31,953 bases of DNA, from positions 1 through 31,953 of the forward strand of contig JAJYDH010000004.1 in assembly GCA_021777685.1 (NCBI GenBank). Direction: 5' to 3'. Positions 1-6,268 of the stretch are shown one piece after another. The notes below the pieces were generated by a model. It was not told the origin of the DNA. It was given only the letters and a program-made list of their open reading frames with translations, and searched no databases. Source of the DNA: Planctomycetota bacterium. Lineage in GTDB: Bacteria > Planctomycetota > Planctomycetia > Isosphaerales > Isosphaeraceae. Within the stretch, counting starts at the first letter, position 1. Every line of letters begins with the position of its first letter. The position numbers and the translations under genes were made by a program.

Positions 1-1233
1 GCCCTCGGGATCGGCGTCGGGCAGGCCCAGCAATTCAAGTACAACGGCTGGTTGACGGGAGCGATCGTGGTCGGCACCGCGATCCTGGGGCCGATCGTCC
101 GACCCGAGGATCGCCGATCGGGCCCCACTTTGAAGACCTTCGGATGGGGAGCGATCGCGGCCGGGGTCGCGTGGCTGGTGGTCTGGCCCTGGTATCGGTT
201 CGTCGAGGGACACGGCGGTTACTCCGCCCTGCTCCGGCATCAGCGAAGTTATCTGGGCGGCCTCGACGCCTGGTGGCCTCATTTCCAGATCCAGGCCGAC
301 CAGTCGGTCGCGCTCTCGGGCGGGGGATGTTTGATCCTGCCCGGACTCTGCCTGGCCGGCCTGGCTCCCTGGCTCGTCCGGCCGTCGTCGACGGCCTCGG
401 GATTGTCCCGGATCGGTCGAACTCTGATCGCCTACAGCTATGTGCTCCTCTCGTGGATCTTCGTGGATGCTCCTTACTGGCCTGGGCTCGTGTTGGCCCC
501 CTGGTTGCTCACTCGACCTCGGCCATCGATCCGGCTGGCGGGCGTCTGGTGGTTAGTCCTCTCCGTGATGTCGCCGTTCTACCATCCCTATGCCAGGCTC
601 TGGCTCCCCTACCACGCGGTCAACTGGCTGCTGCTGGGCTGGCTGGTCGTCGATTGGTTCGGCACGATCCTCTCGGCTCCTCCCGGGCCGGCCGTGTCGA
701 GGAACAAGGCTCGTCGCACGATCCGGGCGGGCGCGCTGATCGTGCTCTTCGCCTGCGGGGCCACCGTCCATTTCTGGACGACGGCCTCGCGAAAGGCCCA
801 CCCTTTGACAGGACTGCTGGATCGCGGCGACTCCTTGCGTTGGGCATGCATCAAGGTTGGGACGCTACTACCGGAGGATGTCAACGGACTGCGGGTCCTG
901 GTCCGACCTTCTGTGACCTATTATCTCCCGGACCGGGTCGCACTCCGTCCCTTGTCGGGACTGGAGCAGGCCGAGCTGCCGGGCGAGCCTCGGACATGGT
1001 TGCTGGTCGATTCCGCGATCGTCCGATCGGAGCTGGGCGGTGCTTACCCGAAGCCGGCCCGTAATCTTCTCGATCGGTTCGCGAATTACTGGGAACTCGT
1101 CGAGGAGATCCCGACGAATCTGTCGTTGCCGACGTTGCTCGACCTCGACCCGGGCGCGGCCCGCCGGGCATCGGCCGACCGCTCCGCGCCACTCTGGCTG
1201 TTCCGGCCTCGAAGGACGAGGACCCAGCGATGA
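1..1233 (+). CDS. GT39-like membrane glycosyltransferase, 5'-truncated by the window edge
   Basis: The reading frame is already open at base 1 and runs to TGA at 1231-1233, so only the last 410 residues are visible and the true start lies outside the window. The visible N-terminal part has a Q-F-K-Y-N-G-W stretch before a hydrophobic helix, which resembles the 'KY.G' region of GT-C enzymes of the GT39/ArnT (polyprenyl-phosphate sugar or dolichyl-phosphate-mannose transferase) group. It is followed by about six to seven further hydrophobic segments up to roughly visible residue 255. The last 150 residues form a soluble, probably extracytoplasmic tail. Such enzymes move a sugar from a lipid-phosphate carrier to protein or lipid at the membrane. 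The catalytic N-terminal loop is not in view, so the family call is moderate. The stop overlaps the pncB start by 4 bp (ATGA), suggesting translational coupling. Confidence 0.65.
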   Translation, partial: ALGIGVGQAQQFKYNGWLTGAIVVGTAILGPIVRPEDRRSGPTLKTFGWGAIAAGVAWLVVWPWYRFVEGHGGYSALLRHQRSYLGGLDAWWPHFQIQADQSVALSGGGCLILPGLCLAGLAPWLVRPSSTASGLSRIGRTLIAYSYVLLSWIFVDAPYWPGLVLAPWLLTRPRPSIRLAGVWWLVLSVMSPFYHPYARLWLPYHAVNWLLLGWLVVDWFGTILSAPPGPAVSRNKARRTIRAGALIVLFACGATVHFWTTASRKAHPLTGLLDRGDSLRWACIKVGTLLPEDVNGLRVLVRPSVTYYLPDRVALRPLSGLEQAELPGEPRTWLLVDSAIVRSELGGAYPKPARNLLDRFANYWELVEEIPTNLSLPTLLDLDPGAARRASADRSAPLWLFRPRRTRTQR

Positions 1234-2582
1234 TGCCAGAACCTCCCGTCTCACTCTGGCCCGACCCGAAGTCGCTGGGACCGGTGACCGATCTCTACCA
1301 GTTGACCATGATGGCCGGCTACGCGGCGGCCGGGATCGACAGGTCTCCGGCGACATTTGAGCTGTTCGTCAGGAAGCTCCCGCCAGGTCGATCGTATATG
1401 GTCTTCGCCGGGCTCGAGCAGGCCGTCGGCACGCTCCTCGACCTGGCGTTCACCCGGAAACAGGTCGATGAGATTCGCCGCTGGCCGGCGTTCGAGAAGA
1501 TCGACCCGGCCTGGTTCGACACGCTGCTCGATTTCAAGTTCTCCGGAGACGTCTGGGCGGTACCCGAGGGGACGGTCGTGTTCGCGGGGGAACCGCTGGT
1601 CCGGGTCCAGGCCCCGCTGGCCGAGGCGCAACTCGTCGAGACGATCCTGCTGTCGTCGCTGGGCTATCCGACGCTGGTCGCTTCCAAGGCCGCGCGGATC
1701 GTCGAGGCGGCGGAGGGCAGGGCGGTGGTCGACTTCGGTGCCCGGCGAGGGCACGGGCCGCAGTCGGGATTTCTGAACGCCCGGGCGTCGTATCTGGCAG
1801 GATTCGCCGGGACGAGCCACGTCGAGGCCGCCCGGAGACTTGGCATCCCGGCCGTCGGCACGATGGCGCACGCCTGGGTCCAATCCTTCTCCACCGAGAA
1901 GGAAGCGTTCGAGACCTTCGCCCGGCTGTTCCCGAAGGCGGCCACCTTGCTCGTCGACACCTACGACACCGACAACGGGGTCCGCCTCGCCGCGGCGATC
2001 GAGCCGCCGATCCAGGCGATCCGGATCGACAGCGGCGACCTCGTCGCCGCGTCGAAGTCGGCCCGGCAGATCCTCGACGGCCTCGACCGGCCGACGGTCA
2101 AGATCCTCGTCAGCAACGATCTCGACGAGTTCAAGGTCGCCGATCTGCTCCGCGAAGGGGCGCCGATCGACTCGTTCGGGGTCGGCACCGAGCTGATCAC
2201 CAGCCGCGATGCTCCGGCGATCTCGATGGTCTACAAGCTCGTCGAGCTCGACGGCGTCGGCCGGATCAAGCGGAGCGCCGGCAAGCGGACCTATCCGCTT
2301 GCCAAGCAGGTTTATCGGTTCCGGGACCGCAACGGCGGATTCGCCCGAGACCGGGTGACGAAAGTCGACGAGCCGTCCGACGGCGAGCCATTGCTCGTGC
2401 CGGTCCTGACCGCCGGGGCGCTGGCGGGCGAGATGCCCCGTCTCGACGCGATCCGCGAGCATTGCCGGGCGCAGCTCGGGGCCCTCCCGGGATACCTCCG
2501 GGGCGTGGACGCCGGGCCGGCCTACCCGATCGAGTACAGCGAGGCCCTCGAAGCGGAAGCCGTGAAGCTCGGGCTGAAGTGA
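1230..2582 (+). CDS. pncB: Nicotinate phosphoribosyltransferase
   Basis: This 450-residue protein is the Preiss-Handler enzyme of NAD salvage: nicotinate + PRPP (+ATP) gives nicotinate mononucleotide, in the cytosol. The N-terminus carries the family hallmark TDLYQLTMM at about residues 20-28. Residues 210-217 read GTMAHAWV, containing the histidine (H214) that is phosphorylated in the characterised homologues. DTYDTDNGV and IRIDSGDL follow in the phosphate-binding barrel region, and VGTELITS further on. Length is normal for the family. Translation begins at ATG 1230 or at the adjacent ATG 1233; the start overlaps the stop of the upstream glycosyltransferase, and no strong Shine-Dalgarno sequence is needed if the pair is coupled. 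There is no obvious functional link to the upstream membrane protein. Confidence 0.95.
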   Translation: MMPEPPVSLWPDPKSLGPVTDLYQLTMMAGYAAAGIDRSPATFELFVRKLPPGRSYMVFAGLEQAVGTLLDLAFTRKQVDEIRRWPAFEKIDPAWFDTLLDFKFSGDVWAVPEGTVVFAGEPLVRVQAPLAEAQLVETILLSSLGYPTLVASKAARIVEAAEGRAVVDFGARRGHGPQSGFLNARASYLAGFAGTSHVEAARRLGIPAVGTMAHAWVQSFSTEKEAFETFARLFPKAATLLVDTYDTDNGVRLAAAIEPPIQAIRIDSGDLVAASKSARQILDGLDRPTVKILVSNDLDEFKVADLLREGAPIDSFGVGTELITSRDAPAISMVYKLVELDGVGRIKRSAGKRTYPLAKQVYRFRDRNGGFARDRVTKVDEPSDGEPLLVPVLTAGALAGEMPRLDAIREHCRAQLGALPGYLRGVDAGPAYPIEYSEALEAEAVKLGLK

Positions 2583-2909
2583 GGCGGGGGTGCCGCTCCC
2601 GGTTTTGGAGTTCGTAGGGGACGATTCGCGTCCCGTCCGCCAGGACACCCCGCGTCCCATCCGCCGATCGGATGCCTCGGGACGCGAAGCGTCCCCTACG
2701 AGATCCGAGACCACTCGCCATTCGAGAGACGACCTGCCAGCAAGGTCCAAAATCGGGAGGAGCACCCGTGAGGCGGTGGGGAGGTCTTGAGCTTTACAGC
2801 CAACGGGGGCGGAGATACGATTCGCGAGCTTTCCGCCGACTTGCTCGATCTCAGGCCCGGGGACGGAACTGCCCGGGCTTTGCGGTTTCCGTCAGGGAGG
2901 ACTCCGACC
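2583..2909. other. pncB-parB intergenic region
   Basis: This 327-base space contains the REPIN-like inverted repeat at 2613-2700 and then the parB leader. An in-frame TTG at 2787 would extend ParB by 41 residues into this space, but that extension has no ParB-like sequence. A good Shine-Dalgarno (AGGGAGG, 2894-2900) lies before GTG 2910, so the space is treated as non-coding. Confidence 0.6.
2613..2700. repeat. REPIN-like inverted pair of short palindromes
   Basis: The 23-base arm 2613-2635 and the 23-base arm 2678-2700 are reverse complements at 22 of 23 positions. Each arm is itself a near-palindrome: the right arm contains GGGACGC-GAA-GCGTCCC, and the left has GGGACG-ATTCG-CGTCCC. The 42-base centre carries a second near-copy of the motif CGCGTCCC(G/A)TCCGCC (2627-2641 and 2651-2665, 14 of 15 identical). 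Two REP palindromes in inverted orientation are the defining architecture of REPINs, which are non-autonomous elements mobilised by RAYT transposases in other phyla. No RAYT is in the window. A simple transcribed hairpin between pncB and parB is the alternative. Confidence 0.6.
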
Positions 2910-3794
2910 GTGAACAAGCGCCGACTCGGACGCGGCCTCGACTCGCTGCTCGGCACCGAGGAGGGGGGCTCCGAAGCCTCCTCGCTGGAGAAGGGGGACC
3001 TGGTCCACATCCCGGTGGATCGGATCGACCCGAACCCGTTCCAGCCCCGCCGCCACTTCGACCCGGCCGAGATCGCGGCGCTCGCCGGCTCGATCAAGCA
3101 GCATGGAATCCTCCAGCCGATCATCGTCCGCGCGGCCGGCGATCGCTTCCAGATCATCGCCGGAGAGCGACGACTGAGGGCCAGCATCGAGGCCCAGGTC
3201 CACGACATCCCGGCCCGAGTCATGGTCCTCGACGACCGCAAGGTCAGCGAGCTGGCCATGGTCGAGAACCTCCAGCGCGAGGATCTCAACGCGATCGAGA
3301 AGGCGACCGCATTCCGCGACTATCTCCACCGCTACGGCGGGACCCAGGAGGAGCTGGCCGGACGGCTCGGCCTCGACCGCTCCACGCTCTCGAACCTGAT
3401 CCGGCTCCTGGAACTTCCCGAGGAGATCCGGTCGGCCGTCCTCTCGAAGACGATCACCCAGGGGCACGCCCGGGCCTTGCTCGGCCTGCCCGACGAGGAT
3501 TCGCGGGTCGCCGCCTGCCGGCGCGTCATCGCCGACAACTTGACGGTCCGGCAGACCGAGGCCCTGGTCGCCACCGGCGTCCCGACGGCCTCGAAGCCCC
3601 GGATTCGCAAGGACCAGGCCGAAGGATCGGGTGCAAAAGCCCCCCACTTCGTCGAGCTCGAAGAACATCTCAAGGTCCGGTTCGGCACCTCTGTCGCCGT
3701 CCGTCCCCGGAGTCGCGATCGTGGTCAGATCGTCATCGAGTACAATTCTCAGGAAGAATACGACCGGGTCGCCGGCCTGATCCGGGGCTCCTGA
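2910..3794 (+). CDS. parB: ParB/Spo0J chromosome-partitioning protein
   Basis: ParB is a CTP-dependent DNA clamp that loads at parS sites and helps segregate origins. GTG 2910 was chosen as start: it is preceded by AGGGAGG at 2894-2900 and gives the canonical N-terminus KRRLGRGLDSLLG (residues 3-15), the ParA-interacting motif. The ParB N-terminal nuclease-like/CTP-binding fold follows: NPFQPRRHFD, then GERRLRA (GERR at 85-88) and ENLQRED (119-125), both conserved CTP-binding boxes. A helix-turn-helix around TQEELAGRLGLDRSTLSNLIRL-like sequence (about residues 147-170) recognises parS. The C-terminal 60 residues fit the dimerisation domain. The total of 294 residues is typical. No parA is adjacent, unlike the usual parAB operon. 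A near-consensus parS lies 1.7 kb downstream at 5526. Confidence 0.95.
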   Translation: MNKRRLGRGLDSLLGTEEGGSEASSLEKGDLVHIPVDRIDPNPFQPRRHFDPAEIAALAGSIKQHGILQPIIVRAAGDRFQIIAGERRLRASIEAQVHDIPARVMVLDDRKVSELAMVENLQREDLNAIEKATAFRDYLHRYGGTQEELAGRLGLDRSTLSNLIRLLELPEEIRSAVLSKTITQGHARALLGLPDEDSRVAACRRVIADNLTVRQTEALVATGVPTASKPRIRKDQAEGSGAKAPHFVELEEHLKVRFGTSVAVRPRSRDRGQIVIEYNSQEEYDRVAGLIRGS

Positions 3795-4211
3795 GTCGCA
3801 ACGAACTGGCCTACTTACGGCGAGTCAGCCCGAGGCGGGCTCGCCGCGAACGTCACCCTGACTTCCGATCTCCGCGTTCGATTCTATCTTTTGGGGAACC
3901 CGACTTCTCGAATCGCTCCCGGTCCAATACCCCTCGATTCTCGACAAACCCGTAGCCCGGTGGCCGATCGGACGATTCCCGAACGACCACCGGGCGGGGG
4001 TATCGTAATTGCTTTTGAGAGACAAGCTCGCCCCGTCTGGTCTCGAAACCCGCTTTGGGCCGCTCGTTACACTTTGGTCGAGGATCTGATCAATTCCCGT
4101 CAGAGATGCCACTGCCGCCGAATCCACCGGGATCGCGACCAGGACGCGAACCGATGGCCGAGTTCGACCCTGGGTGACGAGTAGCGACCTCACCGATCGC
4201 GACTCGGAGAA
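3795..4211. other. Intergenic region after parB
   Basis: No convincing gene is seen in these 417 bases. There are two hairpins: AGCCCG-AGG-CGGGCT at 3827-3841, close behind the parB stop and a possible terminator although no T-run follows; and an 8-bp stem CCCGGTGG/CCACCGGG at 3956-3963 and 3987-3994 with a 23-base loop. The region presumably holds the promoter of the kinase/regulator pair, but no clear -35/-10 pair could be picked. GGAG at 4206-4209 is the likely ribosome-binding site of the next gene. Confidence 0.5.
3827..3841 (+). terminator. Possible parB terminator hairpin
   Basis: A perfect 6-bp GC stem with a 3-base loop starts 33 bases after the parB stop. There is no following T-tract, so it may only be a pause or 3'-end protecting structure. 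Confidence 0.25.
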
Positions 4212-4910
4212 ATGATGTCGCAAGGCTCGATCGAGAACGCCCTGGCCGGACAGATGCTCCGTCTCGCCCGAGACGCGACTCTGAGAGGGATGGTTTACGA
4301 CCGGTTGGGCGACTATTGCCATCAATGCCGCAACCGGCTGAACAGCCTGAAGCTGATGATCTACCTCATGACGAAGCAGTGCGCGGACCCCACGGTTGGC
4401 GTCTGGGAAGAGGTCAACCGCCATTATCGCGACCTTGAACGCAAGGTCGAACAGATCCAGACACTCTGCCGGCCGATGACGGTCTCCAGGGTGACGCTCG
4501 CTCTGGACCTCCTGATCGACGACCGGCGCGAGGCGTGGACCCGGACGATGATCGCGAGCGGAGGGTCGCTGGAGATGATACCTCCCGGGTCGAGGACAGA
4601 ATCGAAATTCGATGTCGAGCGTCTCGGCGGGGCTCTGGATGCGCTCGTCGAATGGAGGGCAGGGGAGGTCGCGACGGGGCGACCTGCCAGACTCCGCTGG
4701 TGGGTCGAGCAGGGGGTCTCTCACATCTGCTGGGAGGAGCCCGTTCGACCGGAAACGGGCGTCAGACGGGCACCGACGGCCGGAGATGTGATCTGGGCGC
4801 TCCCGCTCCTCGTCCGGGTCGTCGAGGCTCATGGCGGCGACTGCCGAGTTGAAGAAAGTGGGGGATGGCGGCTCGACGTTTCATGGCCGACCCCGAACCC
4901 TGCTCCCTGA
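4212..4910 (+). CDS. Degenerate histidine-kinase-like protein
   Basis: This is a soluble 232-residue protein. Residues 33-48 (GDYCHQCRNRLNSLKL) look like the dimerisation/phosphoacceptor helix of a histidine kinase, with H37 followed by an R-N-x-L-N pattern like H-boxes of the H-x-x-R-N type. A second long helix (about 70-95, EEVNRHYRDLERKVEQIQTL) would complete a two-helix DHp bundle. The C-terminal 120 residues have the length of a HATPase domain, but the usual N box, DxGxG and GxG motifs are not visible. It may therefore be a phosphotransfer or scaffold protein rather than an active kinase. There is no membrane segment or sensor domain. The start is ATG 4212 (or 4215) behind GGAG at 4206-4209. 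The response-regulator gene begins 16 bases after its stop, so the two are very probably an operon. The kinase-like call is an inference from a short motif. Confidence 0.55.
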   Translation: MMSQGSIENALAGQMLRLARDATLRGMVYDRLGDYCHQCRNRLNSLKLMIYLMTKQCADPTVGVWEEVNRHYRDLERKVEQIQTLCRPMTVSRVTLALDLLIDDRREAWTRTMIASGGSLEMIPPGSRTESKFDVERLGGALDALVEWRAGEVATGRPARLRWWVEQGVSHICWEEPVRPETGVRRAPTAGDVIWALPLLVRVVEAHGGDCRVEESGGWRLDVSWPTPNPAP

Positions 4911-4926
4911 TCCCGCGAGTTGCCAC

Positions 4927-5364
4927 ATGGAAGTCTATACCCGGTCGATCGGGACCATGACCCTACCCGAGGGGCCTTACGTCCTGCTCGTGGACGACGA
5001 GGATGCGAGCGTCGGCCCGCTGCGCGATCTCGTCCGATTCGCGGGATTTGCCAGCGTGGCGACGCGATCGGCCACCGATGCGCTCGCCTGTTGCTTCCAT
5101 CGTCCGCCGAGGGTCGTCGTGACCGACCTGGTGATGCCCGGCCAGGACGGTCGGGCCCTGGCCCGACGGATTCGCCGGCGTTATCCCGTCCTGCCGATCG
5201 TGCTCATCACCGGGCAGAACCTCGAACACCCCGATTGGACCATCCCGCCCGACCTCTTCGAGGCGATCTACCCCAAGCCGCTCGACTTCGAACGGTTCAT
5301 CGGAACCATCGAACGGCTGATGGTCGCCCCTCGGCGGGGAGGAACGGGACAGGGCCGACCTTGA
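4927..5364 (+). CDS. Single-domain response regulator (receiver only)
   Basis: This 145-residue protein is essentially one CheY-like receiver domain. The acidic pocket is D23/D24-E25-D26 after VLLV, the phosphoacceptor is D67 in VVVTDLVMPGQDG, the switch Thr is T95 in VLITGQ, and the conserved lysine is K117 in YPKP. All receiver landmarks are present, so it should accept phosphate. No output domain follows, so it probably acts by protein-protein contact or as a phosphorelay intermediate. Start ATG 4927 is preferred because the upstream in-frame ATG 4831 would overlap the partner gene by 80 bases and adds non-receiver sequence; ATG 4960 is also possible. It is paired with the degenerate kinase-like gene immediately upstream and lies between parB and a parS-like site. 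Confidence 0.9.
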   Translation: MEVYTRSIGTMTLPEGPYVLLVDDEDASVGPLRDLVRFAGFASVATRSATDALACCFHRPPRVVVTDLVMPGQDGRALARRIRRRYPVLPIVLITGQNLEHPDWTIPPDLFEAIYPKPLDFERFIGTIERLMVAPRRGGTGQGRP

Positions 5365-5408
5365 CCGTCCCGCCCGTCCGCTTTAGGATGCACCTGTCCG
5401 ATCGATGA

Positions 5409-5483
5409 CGGGGCGTAGCGCAGCCTGGATAGCGCGCCTGCCTTGGGAGCAGGAGGTCGCCAGTTCGAATCTGGTCGCCCCGA
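5409..5483 (+). tRNA. tRNA-Pro (anticodon TGG)
   Basis: A complete cloverleaf can be folded. The acceptor stem is CGGGGCG (5409-5415) with CGCCCCG (5476-5482) and discriminator A 5483. The D stem is GCGC (5418-5421) with GCGC (5432-5435). The anticodon stem is CCTGC/GCAGG (5437-5441 and 5449-5453) with loop CTTGGGA and anticodon TGG at 5444-5446. The T stem is GCCAG/CTGGT around TTCGAAT. The 3' CCA is not encoded and must be added after transcription. The gene ends 15 bases before the convergent deoC stop. Confidence 0.95.
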
Positions 5484-5498
5484 TTCAATCTCGCCCGG

Positions 5499-6248
5499 TC
5501 AGTACGCCACGTCCGCCGCCGAGGCTGTTCCACGTGAAACGGCCGAGGCGAGGCGCTCTCGCCTCGGCTCCCCGAGCCGGTCGAGTAGGGTGTCGAGGAT
5601 GTCGGCCGTCCGGCTCAGGCCGAGGCGGTCGCATCCCAGTTCGGCGAACGCGATCGTCGAGTCGAGGTCGCGCATTCCGCCCGCCGCCTTCACCTTGACG
5701 TGGGCGGGGGACGCCTTCCTCATCAGGAGGATGTCGTCCCGGGTGGCCCCGCCGGTCCCGTAGCCGGTCGAGGTCTTGACGTAGTCGGCGTTGACCTCGC
5801 CGCAGATCGCGCAGAGACGGGACTTCTGGTCGTCGGTCAAGTAGCAGTTCTCGAAGATGACCTTCACGATGGCCCCGGAGGAGTGGGCCGCGTCGGTCAC
5901 GGCGGCGATGTCATCGCGGACGGCGTCCCATTCTCCGCCGACCGCCCGGCCGATGTTGATCACCATGTCCAGCTCGGTCGCGCCGTCGTCGATCGCCCGA
6001 CGCGACTCGAAGACCTTGGCGTCGGTGGTGTGCCCGCCGTGGGGGAAGCCGATAGTCGTACCGACCTGGACCTTCGTGTTCGCCAGGATCTTCGAGGCCA
6101 TCGCCACGGCGAACGGCTTGATGCAGACGCTGGCAACCTCGTAGTCGGCGGCGAGACGGCATCCGTCCTCCAGCTCGGCCGGGGTCAGGATCGGCCCGAG
6201 GAGCGAGTGGTCGATCCGCCTGGCGATCGCCTCGTAGGTGAGAATCAT
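5499..6248 (-). CDS. deoC: Deoxyribose-phosphate aldolase
   Basis: DeoC cleaves 2-deoxy-D-ribose 5-phosphate to glyceraldehyde 3-phosphate and acetaldehyde in deoxynucleoside catabolism. The 249-residue class I aldolase barrel carries D94 (ATELDMVINIG), the Schiff-base lysine K158 in DYVKTSTGYGTGGAT, and the second active-site lysine K186 in VKVKAAGG. Its N-terminus IDHSLLGPILTP is typical of the family. Start ATG (complement of 6246-6248) begins MILTYEAIARRIDH. A much longer in-frame upstream extension is possible but overlaps the next gene antiparallel to nothing and has no family sequence. The C-terminal 20 codons (low conservation expected) contain a near-consensus parS site and an 11-bp perfect stem. 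The upstream membrane-protein gene ends 20 bases away, so the two are probably co-transcribed. Confidence 0.95.
   Translation of the reverse strand: MILTYEAIARRIDHSLLGPILTPAELEDGCRLAADYEVASVCIKPFAVAMASKILANTKVQVGTTIGFPHGGHTTDAKVFESRRAIDDGATELDMVINIGRAVGGEWDAVRDDIAAVTDAAHSSGAIVKVIFENCYLTDDQKSRLCAICGEVNADYVKTSTGYGTGGATRDDILLMRKASPAHVKVKAAGGMRDLDSTIAFAELGCDRLGLSRTADILDTLLDRLGEPRRERLASAVSRGTASAADVAY
5526..5541. promoter_or_regulatory. parS-like centromere site (ParB binding)
   Basis: The plus strand reads TGTTCCACGTGAAACG, which matches the widely conserved chromosomal parS consensus TGTTNCACGTGAAACA at all but the final base. The complementary strand, CGTTTCACGTGGAACA, also fits the palindromic core GTTNCACGTGNAAC exactly. 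It lies inside the last codons of deoC (A-V-S-R-G-T-A), about 1.7 kb downstream of parB. parS sites near parB and inside coding regions are common in bacteria. Binding by this ParB is inferred. Confidence 0.8.
5542..5568. other. Perfect 11-bp hairpin abutting the parS-like site
   Basis: GCCGAGGCGAG (5542-5552) and CTCGCCTCGGC (5558-5568) form a perfect inverted repeat with a 5-base loop, starting at the base after the parS-like site and lying within the 3' end of deoC. For transcripts arriving from the tRNA side it could act as a terminator stem, though no T-run follows. Confidence 0.45.
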
Positions 6249-6268
6249 GGTCGCTGGCTCCGGTCGGC

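Noticed and set aside
1251..2765. 504-codon minus-strand frame across pncB
   Set aside because: Antisense to a clear nicotinate phosphoribosyltransferase; composition (Arg/Asp/Gly/Leu-rich) is that of a mirror frame.
3891..4184. 97-codon plus-strand frame between parB and the kinase-like gene
   Set aside because: Arg/Pro-rich with no domain, no ribosome-binding site and no hydrophobic pattern; typical chance frame in GC-rich DNA.
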